DNA of 64,000 nt. Source: Clostridium beijerinckii (GTDB lineage: Bacteria > Bacillota > Clostridia > Clostridiales > Clostridiaceae). Within the stretch, counting starts at the first letter, position 1; each line of letters begins with the position of its first letter. Below the pieces are notes generated by a model. It worked only from the letters and a program-made list of their open reading frames with translations. It searched no databases and was not told the DNA's origin. The stretch is taken from positions 5,157,001 to 5,221,000 of the forward strand of contig NZ_CP144906.1 of the NCBI RefSeq assembly GCF_036699995.1, given 5' to 3'. Below are positions 56,528 to 64,000 of the stretch, one piece after another. The position numbers were made by a program, and so were the translations under genes.

Positions 56528-56941
56528 TTAGTATTGTTTAGAATTTTCTATTAAAAAGTTTCCTAAATCCTTATCTAAATCTCGTATATGGCTCTTCCAC
56601 CAAGTTGACATTCTATTTTGTACCTTTATCACAAATAATGCAGATGTTCCAGTAGTTTCAAATGTCCTCCTCAATTCTTTAAGTTCCTCTTTAAATTCTT
56701 CATGCTGTTTATGTTGAATGCTATATTTAGGATAATTATTTTTCTTTTGAATTTCTTCTTCTTCAGTAAAATGCTTTATAACATAATCTTCAAGGAAATT
56801 TAAAGTTCCTATAACCTCATCCTTACCCTTACCTTCTTTCATAGCAGTCAATAATTTATTAATACGATCAAATAATTCTTTGTGTTGATTATCAATATTT
56901 ACAATTCCCGTTGCTAAATTATTGTCCCAATTTAAATTCAT
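56528..56941 (-). CDS. Bacteriohemerythrin, single domain
   Basis: A 137-residue hemerythrin. The start is ATG at 56941, after GAGAGGGTG. Di-iron ligands visible: His20 in NIDNQHKELF, His57 and Glu61 in IKHFTEEEE, His80 in QHKQHEEF, and the final His/Asp in SHIRDLDKD. The position of the usual first His of HxxxH is Gln76, with His77 next to it, the same change as in the other hemerythrin of this operon. It lies between a receiver gene and a small unknown gene. It probably senses or buffers O2. Confidence 0.9.
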   Translation of the reverse strand: MNLNWDNNLATGIVNIDNQHKELFDRINKLLTAMKEGKGKDEVIGTLNFLEDYVIKHFTEEEEIQKKNNYPKYSIQHKQHEEFKEELKELRRTFETTGTSALFVIKVQNRMSTWWKSHIRDLDKDLGNFLIENSKQY

Positions 56942-57059
56942 AATAAAACACCCTCTCATAAATTACTTTTAGTAAGATTCTTTCTTTATATAAAGATATC
57001 TTCTATACGAATACAATTTAAAACACCCTTGCCTATACCAGATATCTATATAATTTAAA

Positions 57060-57467
57060 TTATTTCTTATCATCTATATCTAAATTTAATTTCTTCATAA
57101 CTTCAATTAATTTATCAGTATTTATTGGTTTAGTTACATACACTTCACAGCCTAGTTCAAAAGCATTTTGGACATCTTTTGCATTATCTAAGGCCGTAAT
57201 CACAAATTTTTTAGACAAATTTTCATAGGTTATTTGTTTTTCTTTCTCAATTGAATTAATCATCTTCAGCGCCTTTAACCCATCTAACTTCGGCATCATT
57301 ATGTCAAGACATATAACATCATATGGATCTTTCTCCTCCACTGAAAACATAAATGCCTGGACTGCTTCCTCTCCGTTAACTACCATATCACAATCACCAT
57401 ATTGTGAAAAAAACTTAAATAAAAATCGTCTATTTACGTAATCATCTTCCGCAATAAGAATTCTCAT
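57060..57467 (-). CDS. Stand-alone response regulator, CheY-like
   Basis: A 135-residue REC domain. Phospho-acceptor Asp55 is in VICLDIMMP, with DD at 8-9 and Lys in YVTKPIN. There is an eight-residue insertion around EKEKQITYENL in the alpha-3/beta-4 region. It lies 26 bp after the REC-kinase gene, so it is its likely partner. The start is ATG at 57467, after AAGAGG; the in-frame start six codons upstream lies across that site. Confidence 0.9.
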   Translation of the reverse strand: MRILIAEDDYVNRRFLFKFFSQYGDCDMVVNGEEAVQAFMFSVEEKDPYDVICLDIMMPKLDGLKALKMINSIEKEKQITYENLSKKFVITALDNAKDVQNAFELGCEVYVTKPINTDKLIEVMKKLNLDIDDKK

Positions 57468-57493
57468 ATACCAACCTCTTTTCAACCCAAATT

Positions 57494-58966
57494 TTATATA
57501 TTCATTAAACTAATAATGCGTTCTCTTAATTGCTCAAAAGTTATTTTCACTTTTTCCTCATTTCCCCTTCGTGCATTTGCTTTCAACTTAAACCCCATCA
57601 TTACTAGTTCATCAAACTTAGAAATAACTATAGAGTTATTTATAATCTCTGCTATCTTTTCAATTTTAATTAGATCACTATTTGCCTCGTCCATTTTTTC
57701 AACTAATCTTTTTAATTCTGTATTTAGATCTGTGCTTCTATTTATTTCATTCGCATTTTTGAAATTTCTTTTCTCTTGTAATTCATGTGAATTAATATTC
57801 ACTTTTCCTCTCTTTGCTAGTCTGAAAGCTGCTGTAAAACTAAATGTACTTCCTAGTCCCATATGGCTTTCAACACAAATCCCTCCCCCCAATATTTCAA
57901 CCAATTGTTTTGACAATGCAAGTCCTAATCCGGTTCCATTATATTCACGGGAATAGGAATTATTTAATTGACTAAAACTTTTAAATAATAAATTCTTATC
58001 TTTCTCATTAATTCCTATTCCTGTATCTTTAACTAAAAACCTTAAAATAATCTTTTCTCCTATTGTTTGCTCCTTTTTAATTATTAATGAAATTCTTCCT
58101 TCATCTGTGAATTTTATTGCATTGCTTATCAAATTATTAAGTATTTGTTGTAATTTTTCAGAATCTCCGTACAATAAATCCGGAATTTCATCTGAATCTT
58201 TGTATTCTAGGATAATTCCTTTTTTTCTTACATCGTATGAATAGATTTTAAGTGTGTTATGTATTAGATTTTTAAGATTGAAATTGGATTCCCTCAATTC
58301 CATTTTTCCTGCTTCTGATTTTGAAAAATTTAGTATCGCATTCACAATATTAATCAATGAATAAGCACTATCTTTCGCAATTAGAAGATTTTCTCTCAAT
58401 TCATCCTTTAACTCACTATTCATTAATGTAAGTTCAATCATCCCTATAACACCATTAAGTGGCGTCCTTATCTCATGACTCATATTTGCAAGAAAATTGC
58501 TTTTTGCTTTATTTGCTGCTTCTGCTTCTTCCTTTGAACTTATAAGAAGATTTTTCATCTCTTCCTCTACTCTTTTTCTCTCAACTCTTTCATGCAAATC
58601 CTTAAGTTCTCTTTTTACAACCATTCCAAGACGTGCCATTTTATCCTTCATGATATAATCCTTGCATCCAGCACGCATGGCTTCAACAGCTGTCTCCTCC
58701 CCAATTTCACCTGATACTATAATAAATGGTATATCTAACTTTGTTTCATTTAATATTTTCAATGCTTCGATAGAATTAAAATTTGGCATTACATGATCAG
58801 ATAAAATTATGTCCCACTCCTTACAATTTAACGCCTTTCTTAAATCTTCTGCATTTTCTATTTGCTCATAGTCTACATTGAAACCACTTCTCTTAAGTTG
58901 TGCTACCTCAAAATTCAAAGAGGCTTTTGAATCTTCTATTATCAAAACTCTAATATCATTTATCAT
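57494..58966 (-). CDS. Soluble REC-histidine kinase with degenerate C-terminal helical domain
   Basis: A 490-residue cytosolic kinase with an N-terminal receiver (Asp57 in ILSDHVMPN), a coiled linker, HisKA with His164 in [10 protein letters not shown], and HATPase with [15 protein letters not shown] and [12 protein letters not shown]. The last 80 residues or so are helical; [11 protein letters not shown] aligns in style with an Hpt motif but lacks the His. It has no membrane helix, so its input must come through the receiver, perhaps from CheA or another kinase. The start is ATG at 58966, after GGAGTG. It precedes the receiver gene. Confidence 0.92.
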   Translation of the reverse strand: MINDIRVLIIEDSKASLNFEVAQLKRSGFNVDYEQIENAEDLRKALNCKEWDIILSDHVMPNFNSIEALKILNETKLDIPFIIVSGEIGEETAVEAMRAGCKDYIMKDKMARLGMVVKRELKDLHERVERKRVEEEMKNLLISSKEEAEAANKAKSNFLANMSHEIRTPLNGVIGMIELTLMNSELKDELRENLLIAKDSAYSLINIVNAILNFSKSEAGKMELRESNFNLKNLIHNTLKIYSYDVRKKGIILEYKDSDEIPDLLYGDSEKLQQILNNLISNAIKFTDEGRISLIIKKEQTIGEKIILRFLVKDTGIGINEKDKNLLFKSFSQLNNSYSREYNGTGLGLALSKQLVEILGGGICVESHMGLGSTFSFTAAFRLAKRGKVNINSHELQEKRNFKNANEINRSTDLNTELKRLVEKMDEANSDLIKIEKIAEIINNSIVISKFDELVMMGFKLKANARRGNEEKVKITFEQLRERIISLMNI

Positions 58967-58995
58967 AGGCTTCACTCCATGGAACTAATTTTAAA

Positions 58996-60612
58996 TCATT
59001 CATATTTTGACATCATATCTAAATCTATGTTTTTAATTGAATTATTTACTAAACAGCTTTTAGTTTCCCTTAATTTAAATTTTGAAACTTGATCTTTCAA
59101 CATCTCTGCTTGAGAAGCCAACTCTTCACTTGCGGATGCACTTTCTTCTGCTGTTGCTGAATTAGTTTGTACTACTGCTGATATCTGAATAACTCCTTGA
59201 TTAATTTGAGCTATTCCTTCTGCCTGTTCATTTGAAGCTACTGCTATTTGATTTATGAATTCAGCAACTTTCACAGTGTCCTCTACAATTTTATTTAATG
59301 CTTCAGACGTCTGTTTTGCTATCTTGGTTCCCATTTCTGCCTTTCTAATAGCGCCCTCAATCATCTCTGCAGTTTCCTTTGCAGCTTTTGCAGATCTTGC
59401 TGCCAGGTTTCTAACTTCCTCTGCAACCACTGCAAAACCTTTTCCATGCTGTCCAGCCCTTGCCGCTTCAACCGCCGCATTTAAAGCCAAAATATTAGTT
59501 TGAAATGCAATTTCATCAATAACTTTTATAATCTTATATATACTTGTTGAAGCATTGTTTATATCTTCTACCGCTATTTTCATTGCTTTCATTTGCTCAT
59601 AACCATCTTCAGCATTCATTTTTGCACTAACGGCAATTTCATTGGCATTTGTAGAGTTCTCTGCATTCATTTTTGTTTGAGCAGATATTTCTTCAATAGA
59701 TGCCGTTAACTCTTCAATAGAACTGGCTTGTTCCATAGCTCCTTGTGAAAGTGCTACACTTGAATCAGAAACTTGTTTTGCCCCTGCTGAAACTTGTTCT
59801 GTTGCTGAATTTATATTACAGATAGTATTATTTAATTTTTCAGCCATTCTCCTAAACGAAAGAGCCAATAATCCGATCTCATCTTTGCTCTCTATATTAA
59901 CACTTATATTAAAGTCTCCATCTGCAATTTTATCTGCTATTCTTATTATCTTATTAACTGGTCTACTTATGGATAAAGAGATAACTACTCCTGTTAGTAT
60001 TGATACAGTTACTCCTATAATTAAGATTATTGTTGTTAATAGTGTTGTTTTATCTGCTGTTTTACTGTTCCCGTCCGAAGTTTCTTTAGCTATCTTTAGC
60101 TTTAAATCTGTATATGTTTTTAAATTTAATTGCAACTTTTCTAAAATTGGCTTTCCTTCTGAATATAAATTATTAACTGCTTCTTGATTTTTATTTTGAT
60201 TCTTTAGTTGAGTTATTTTACTTATAAGATTCATATATTCTGATTTAGAAACCTTTATATCCTCAATAGCTTTTTTCCCTTCAATAGTTAAGGTTGTTTC
60301 TGACAATTTATTTAAGCTATAATCAAACTTATCGCTATTGTCCTTAATTTGACTAATATAATCCTGAATTTCCGCTGTATTATCTGAAAGCAAAATGTCT
60401 CTGGTGTTAGCTCTTATATTATTAAAATCATTAGAAACCTCAATAACATCTCCTAATGGCTGAGTCATTTTATCATATAATTTAGTATCTAGGTCATTAA
60501 TTTTATTTATATTTGAAATACAATAAATACCCGTAATACCTGCAATAAAAGCTGCAACTAAAAATCCTAGAAGTATTTTCAAACCTATTTTCATATTTTT
60601 GAACCATTTCAT
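58996..60612 (-). CDS. Methyl-accepting chemotaxis protein with 4HB-type sensor
   Basis: A 538-residue receptor. A membrane helix at about 10-30, an extracellular four-helix-bundle domain at about 31-185 and a second helix near 190-212 are followed by a HAMP domain and the cytoplasmic signalling coiled coil. The tip region has [22 protein letters not shown] in part and [15 protein letters not shown]. Gln/Glu-rich heptads for methylation flank it. It is followed on the same strand by the REC-kinase gene and preceded by cheW. GGGAGG precedes the ATG. Ligand unknown. Confidence 0.93.
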   Translation of the reverse strand: MKWFKNMKIGLKILLGFLVAAFIAGITGIYCISNINKINDLDTKLYDKMTQPLGDVIEVSNDFNNIRANTRDILLSDNTAEIQDYISQIKDNSDKFDYSLNKLSETTLTIEGKKAIEDIKVSKSEYMNLISKITQLKNQNKNQEAVNNLYSEGKPILEKLQLNLKTYTDLKLKIAKETSDGNSKTADKTTLLTTIILIIGVTVSILTGVVISLSISRPVNKIIRIADKIADGDFNISVNIESKDEIGLLALSFRRMAEKLNNTICNINSATEQVSAGAKQVSDSSVALSQGAMEQASSIEELTASIEEISAQTKMNAENSTNANEIAVSAKMNAEDGYEQMKAMKIAVEDINNASTSIYKIIKVIDEIAFQTNILALNAAVEAARAGQHGKGFAVVAEEVRNLAARSAKAAKETAEMIEGAIRKAEMGTKIAKQTSEALNKIVEDTVKVAEFINQIAVASNEQAEGIAQINQGVIQISAVVQTNSATAEESASASEELASQAEMLKDQVSKFKLRETKSCLVNNSIKNIDLDMMSKYE

Positions 60613-60627
60613 AATAATGTCCTCCCT

Positions 60628-61125
60628 CTATTGTTCAATGTTATTTAGAGTTTCAGCCTCCTCATCATTTATTAACTTATTACAATCTAAAATTAATTTA
60701 ACTTGATTATCTATTTTTCCTATTCCCTTTATATACTTATTGCTAACTTTGCTTAGATTAGGTGGAGGTACAATGTCTTGATCTGGTATTATCAGAACTT
60801 CTGAAACACTATCAACAATAAGACCTATTGATAATTCATTAATATCTATCACGATTATACAAGTCCTGTCATTATACTCCCTAAAATCCTTCTTAAATCT
60901 TAGTCTCACATCCATTACGGGAATTATCTTTCCTCTTAAATTAATGATTCCTCTTATATAATCTGGAAGTTCTGGAACCAAAGTTATAGGTTGTATTCCA
61001 ATAATCTCTGTAACATTATTTATTCCTATACCATAAGATTCATCATCAAGTATAAATGTGAGGTATTTTCCCTTCTGAGTATCTTCTTCCATATCTGCAT
61101 TATCATTAATTATATTTGTATTCAT
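60628..61125 (-). CDS. cheW: Chemotaxis coupling protein CheW
   Basis: A 165-residue adaptor that links chemoreceptors to the CheA kinase. The SH3-like double beta-barrel is seen as YLTFILDDESYGIGINNVTEIIG, then the Gly-rich DYIRGIINLRGKIIPVMDVRLRF, then CIIVIDINELSIGLIVDSVSEVL. The Arg-Gly pairs in IRGIINLRG are the receptor/CheA contact. It lies between two chemoreceptor genes. An acidic N-terminal tail of about 20 residues precedes the core. AGAGGAAGTG precedes the ATG. Confidence 0.94.
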   Translation of the reverse strand: MNTNIINDNADMEEDTQKGKYLTFILDDESYGIGINNVTEIIGIQPITLVPELPDYIRGIINLRGKIIPVMDVRLRFKKDFREYNDRTCIIVIDINELSIGLIVDSVSEVLIIPDQDIVPPPNLSKVSNKYIKGIGKIDNQVKLILDCNKLINDEEAETLNNIEQ

Positions 61126-61159
61126 GCTAACACTTCCTCTCTTCTACTAGAAATCAATA

Positions 61160-63784
61160 CTAATACTTTCCAAACTCTGTGTCATCTAAATTAATACTAA
61201 TTTTTTTTCTTATGTCAGATACTAGTCCAATTCTTCTCTCATCTATGTCATTTTCTAGCCTTGATGCTTCCTTTTCTTCTATGCTGTCTAAAAATATTTT
61301 ATTTGAACTTTTCTTTTTTAGATTGAATTGGGCAACCCTTTGTTTCAAAGTTTCTGCCTGACTAGACATTTCTTCACTCGAAGAGGCAGTTTCTTCGGAT
61401 GTCGCAGAATTTATCTGAGTAACTCTCGATATTTGTTCAATCGCTTCATTTATTTGTGATACTGCAGTTGCCTGTTCGTTAGAAGATGCTGCTATTTTTC
61501 TTACTATCTCAGAAGTACTACTAATATCGTTAACTATTGAATTTAGTGATTCTGCTGTATTGTTAGCTATTTGAGTTCCAGAATTCACTTTTCTTATTGA
61601 CCCTTCTATCAAAGCTGTTGTTTCTTTAGCCGCATTTGCACTTCTACCTGCAAGATTTCTAACCTCTTCAGCAACTACCGCAAATCCCTTCCCATGCTGT
61701 CCTGCTCTTGCGGCTTCTACTGCTGCGTTAAGAGCCAATATATTAGTTTGGAAAGCTATTTCATCTATCACTTTTATTATTTTAGAAATATTTTCAGATG
61801 CTTCATTAATCTCATTCATAGCCTTTAACATAGTACTCATTTCTGTATTTCCATTAATAGCATTCGTTGTTGCTTTTGTAGCCAGCTCATTAGCTTCATT
61901 AGCACTTATAGCATTTAATTTTGTTTGTTCTCCTATCTCTGAAAGCGAAGCAGTTACTTCCTCTACAGCGCTTGCTTGTTCCGCAGATGCTTGCGATAGG
62001 TTTTGGCTTGCATTTGAGACTTGTATTGATGCCGAAGCCACCTCATTTGCTGATATATTTATATCAGTAAGTACTTGATTAATTTCTTGTACAGATAAAT
62101 TTAAAGCATTCATTATATTTCCATAATCACCTTTATAAGAATTCTCAATGCGAACATTGAGATTACCTTTTGACATCTCTTCTAAAACACTTTTTATTTC
62201 TCCTATTGGCTTAGCAAAAGCATCAACAGCTTTATTTATTATACTTATGAGTTCTTTAAAGCTTCCTGTATATTTTTCACTTTCACCTCTAATATCTAAA
62301 TTTCCTTCAGCCGCTGCTGAAAGAACCATTATTTGTTCATCAACAACTTTAAGAATATTAGATTTTAATCCATGCAGACTTTCATTTGCAATTCCGTATC
62401 TTCCAGGCAATTTTTCAAGCTCAACTGAGAAATCTCCTTCTGAATAAGATTTTAATACTGCAAATATTTTTATTAATACATCTATAGATATCCACATTCC
62501 ATCATTAACACTTTGAGCCATTTGCCTATATACCCCATCGAATTTTGAAACATCTATTCTATCTCTTGTATTACCTAATTTAAATGTATCATTCATCCAA
62601 TTAACTTCTTTAACAAATAAATTTAAAGTATCAATTAATGTATTCAAATTGTTCTTTATTTTATTAAATTCACCTTGGTATTCATTTTTAATCTTTTCTG
62701 GTACATCCCCATTACTTATCCTTTTCACGTAATCAGCTGTAATATTAATAGGTTCAACAAACGCATCAATTACATCATTAATTCCATCAATCATTTTAGC
62801 CCATGATCCATTAAACTTGGATGAATCTATCCTTTTTGCTAAATTTCCTGATTTAATTTCATTGGCTATGTTAATCTGTTCCTTAGATATATTTAATAAA
62901 TTATTCCTTAAGTCTTCTATATGCTCATTTACTAATCCATATCTTCCTGGGAATTTTTCAAGCTCAACTGTAAAGTCTCCTTTTGAATATGATTTAAGCA
63001 CTGCAAATAACTTAATAAATACTTCTATCGATATCCATGTAGTATCATTAATACATTCCAACATTTCCTTATAAGAGCCTTGAAATTTTGTAGCATCTAT
63101 TTTATCTCTTGTATTCCCTAATCTAAAGCTTTCTTTGAACCAATGAATATTTTCCATTATATTATTGAGATTATCTATAAGTTCATTAATACTTGTTTTT
63201 ATTACATTAAATGATCCTATTTCCTCCCTAGTGTATTTCTCATTGAATTCTCCTTTACTTATCTTTTCTATGTAATGTGAAGTTGCTCTAATATTCTTTA
63301 TAAACATATTCATTGTTGCTAAACTCTTCCTATGTACATTTCCCCATGCCCCTGAGTATTTTGATAAATCTAAAGCTATATCAAAATTACCTTTTTTAAT
63401 GCAATCTTCAATTAAATTAGAATCATCGATCAAATTATTTATATTTTTTTGTATCTGTTTAAGTGAATTAGCTAGATCCCCGAATTCATCAATAAAATCT
63501 ACCTGTATATCTTCGTCAAATTCTCCGTTAGCAATTTTCCTTGCAATATTATTAATTTTTCTTATATGTTTGTATATGAAATTTATTAGTAATAATCCCA
63601 TGATTACTGTGATTATTATAGAAAACAGTAATATTATTATCATATTAATTCGCATTTCTTTTATATCTGCCATGTTTCCCACTCCAATATTAAATGCGGC
63701 AAACAAAGCAATTTCCATAGCTATAATACCTGTAAATATTAACCCAATTTTATTTTTTATTTTCAGATTACTTACCTCAAACAT
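61160..63784 (-). CDS. Poly-HAMP methyl-accepting chemotaxis protein with internal duplication
   Basis: An 874-residue receptor. Two membrane helices near the N-terminus are joined by a short loop, so there is no extracellular sensor. About 480 residues of tandem HAMP-like repeats follow. Two long blocks repeat almost exactly in pattern: [13 protein letters not shown] with [21 protein letters not shown] and PGRYGL, then [13 protein letters not shown] with [21 protein letters not shown] and PGRYGI. The C-terminal signalling domain has the canonical tip ([18 protein letters not shown]). It lies upstream of cheW. ATG at 63784 has a weak GGATGG; ATG at 63799 is the alternative. Confidence 0.9.
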   Translation of the reverse strand: MFEVSNLKIKNKIGLIFTGIIAMEIALFAAFNIGVGNMADIKEMRINMIIILLFSIIITVIMGLLLINFIYKHIRKINNIARKIANGEFDEDIQVDFIDEFGDLANSLKQIQKNINNLIDDSNLIEDCIKKGNFDIALDLSKYSGAWGNVHRKSLATMNMFIKNIRATSHYIEKISKGEFNEKYTREEIGSFNVIKTSINELIDNLNNIMENIHWFKESFRLGNTRDKIDATKFQGSYKEMLECINDTTWISIEVFIKLFAVLKSYSKGDFTVELEKFPGRYGLVNEHIEDLRNNLLNISKEQINIANEIKSGNLAKRIDSSKFNGSWAKMIDGINDVIDAFVEPINITADYVKRISNGDVPEKIKNEYQGEFNKIKNNLNTLIDTLNLFVKEVNWMNDTFKLGNTRDRIDVSKFDGVYRQMAQSVNDGMWISIDVLIKIFAVLKSYSEGDFSVELEKLPGRYGIANESLHGLKSNILKVVDEQIMVLSAAAEGNLDIRGESEKYTGSFKELISIINKAVDAFAKPIGEIKSVLEEMSKGNLNVRIENSYKGDYGNIMNALNLSVQEINQVLTDINISANEVASASIQVSNASQNLSQASAEQASAVEEVTASLSEIGEQTKLNAISANEANELATKATTNAINGNTEMSTMLKAMNEINEASENISKIIKVIDEIAFQTNILALNAAVEAARAGQHGKGFAVVAEEVRNLAGRSANAAKETTALIEGSIRKVNSGTQIANNTAESLNSIVNDISSTSEIVRKIAASSNEQATAVSQINEAIEQISRVTQINSATSEETASSSEEMSSQAETLKQRVAQFNLKKKSSNKIFLDSIEEKEASRLENDIDERRIGLVSDIRKKISINLDDTEFGKY

Positions 63785-63882
63785 CTTAATCCATCCCATC
63801 TAACAAAATTTACTCTTATGATGTTATCTTAAATTTCAAGTTAATTTCCTAATGCTTTCAATTTCATGCTTATCTTAAAGTT

Positions 63883-64000
63883 TTATTTTCTAATATTTCT
63901 TTCAATATTTAATAGTTGTTTAGATACAATGTCCTCCCTGAAAGGTTTTACTATAAAAGATATAGCTCCTGCTAGCATAGCCTCCTTAACTTGGATTTCA
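63883..64000 (-). CDS. Response regulator, CheY-like, C-terminal fragment at window edge
   Basis: Only the last 39 codons are visible. They read AMLAGAISFIVKPF and then a helix ending IERNIRK and stop, which is the beta-5/alpha-5 end of a CheY-type receiver with its conserved Lys-Pro. It lies upstream of the poly-HAMP receptor on the same strand, so it is probably a gene of the same chemosensory operon. The gap 63785-63882 shows no separate promoter. Confidence 0.8.
   Translation of the reverse strand, partial: EIQVKEAMLAGAISFIVKPFREDIVSKQLLNIERNIRK

Noticed and set aside
1..64000. CRISPR arrays, tRNA or rRNA genes
   Set aside because: I saw no regularly spaced direct repeats, no cloverleaf with GGTTCGAATCC-type T arms and no rRNA-like GC-rich stretch.

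Overview
The window looks like a stretch of the chromosome of a mesophilic Clostridium sensu stricto (cluster I) species. The DNA is very AT-rich and codons end mostly in A or T. Ribosome binding sites are strong and GGAGG-like. Several genes start with TTG or GTG. The content fits an anaerobic, motile, saccharolytic Firmicute: FtsH, HelD, an L-box lysine riboswitch, a CsoR-type copper system, a maltose-type PTS, fructoselysine catabolism and large chemosensory genes. A solventogenic species such as C. beijerinckii or a relative is plausible, but I cannot fix the species from sequence alone.

Layout. 1-9.1 kb: the 5' part of a giant cyclic-glucan-synthase-like gene, an M18 aminopeptidase, a replisome-organiser-like protein with an Asn-rich tail, dapA, a cation diffusion facilitator and a zinc-ribbon/DUF2628 membrane protein. 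9.3-12.7 kb: a large hairpin repeat, then a polar amino acid ABC transporter (ATPase, permease, binding protein). Its binding-protein and permease genes are separated by about 730 bp holding two candidate structured RNAs and a dispersed repeat. 13-22.8 kb: helD, ftsH, a DUF3006 protein, two tandem type I signal peptidases, lysA behind a lysine riboswitch with an attenuator, and a TIM-barrel protein. 23.0-23.4 kb: a dense cluster of DnaA boxes with no dnaA nearby. 23.6-30.9 kb: a HAAS/DUF1700 plus DUF4097 pair, a short methyl-accepting protein, an aminotransferase, a CmpB-like membrane protein and an AlaX-type tRNA editing protein. 30.9-31.3 kb: two more hairpin repeats.

31.4-37.4 kb: a fructoselysine module (frlR, frlD, frlB) with its own binding protein and shared operator-like palindromes, followed by an IS110-family element whose transposase is split at an A9 run. 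37.5-40.8 kb: copZ, copA and csoR. 41-45.4 kb: an alpha-glucoside PTS (IIA, GH4 6-phospho-alpha-glucosidase, IICB) with an RpiR regulator. 45.6-51.2 kb: a PAS-PAS-GGDEF-HD-GYP protein, an M20 amidohydrolase, a CPBP protease, a nitrilase-family hydrolase and an MIF homologue.

51.7-64 kb is devoted to signalling. A plus-strand phosphorelay (receiver, hybrid kinase, Hpt) meets a long minus-strand chemosensory operon head-on. That operon runs, in transcription order: CheY-like (partial), poly-HAMP chemoreceptor, CheW, 4HB chemoreceptor, REC-kinase, receiver, bacteriohemerythrin, a 75-residue protein of unknown function, and a second bacteriohemerythrin. The two hemerythrins suggest the operon reports oxygen or redox stress to the chemotaxis or kinase output. 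The least explained items are the hairpin repeat family, the RNAs inside the ABC operon, the DnaA-box cluster and the hemerythrin-linked chemosensory operon.
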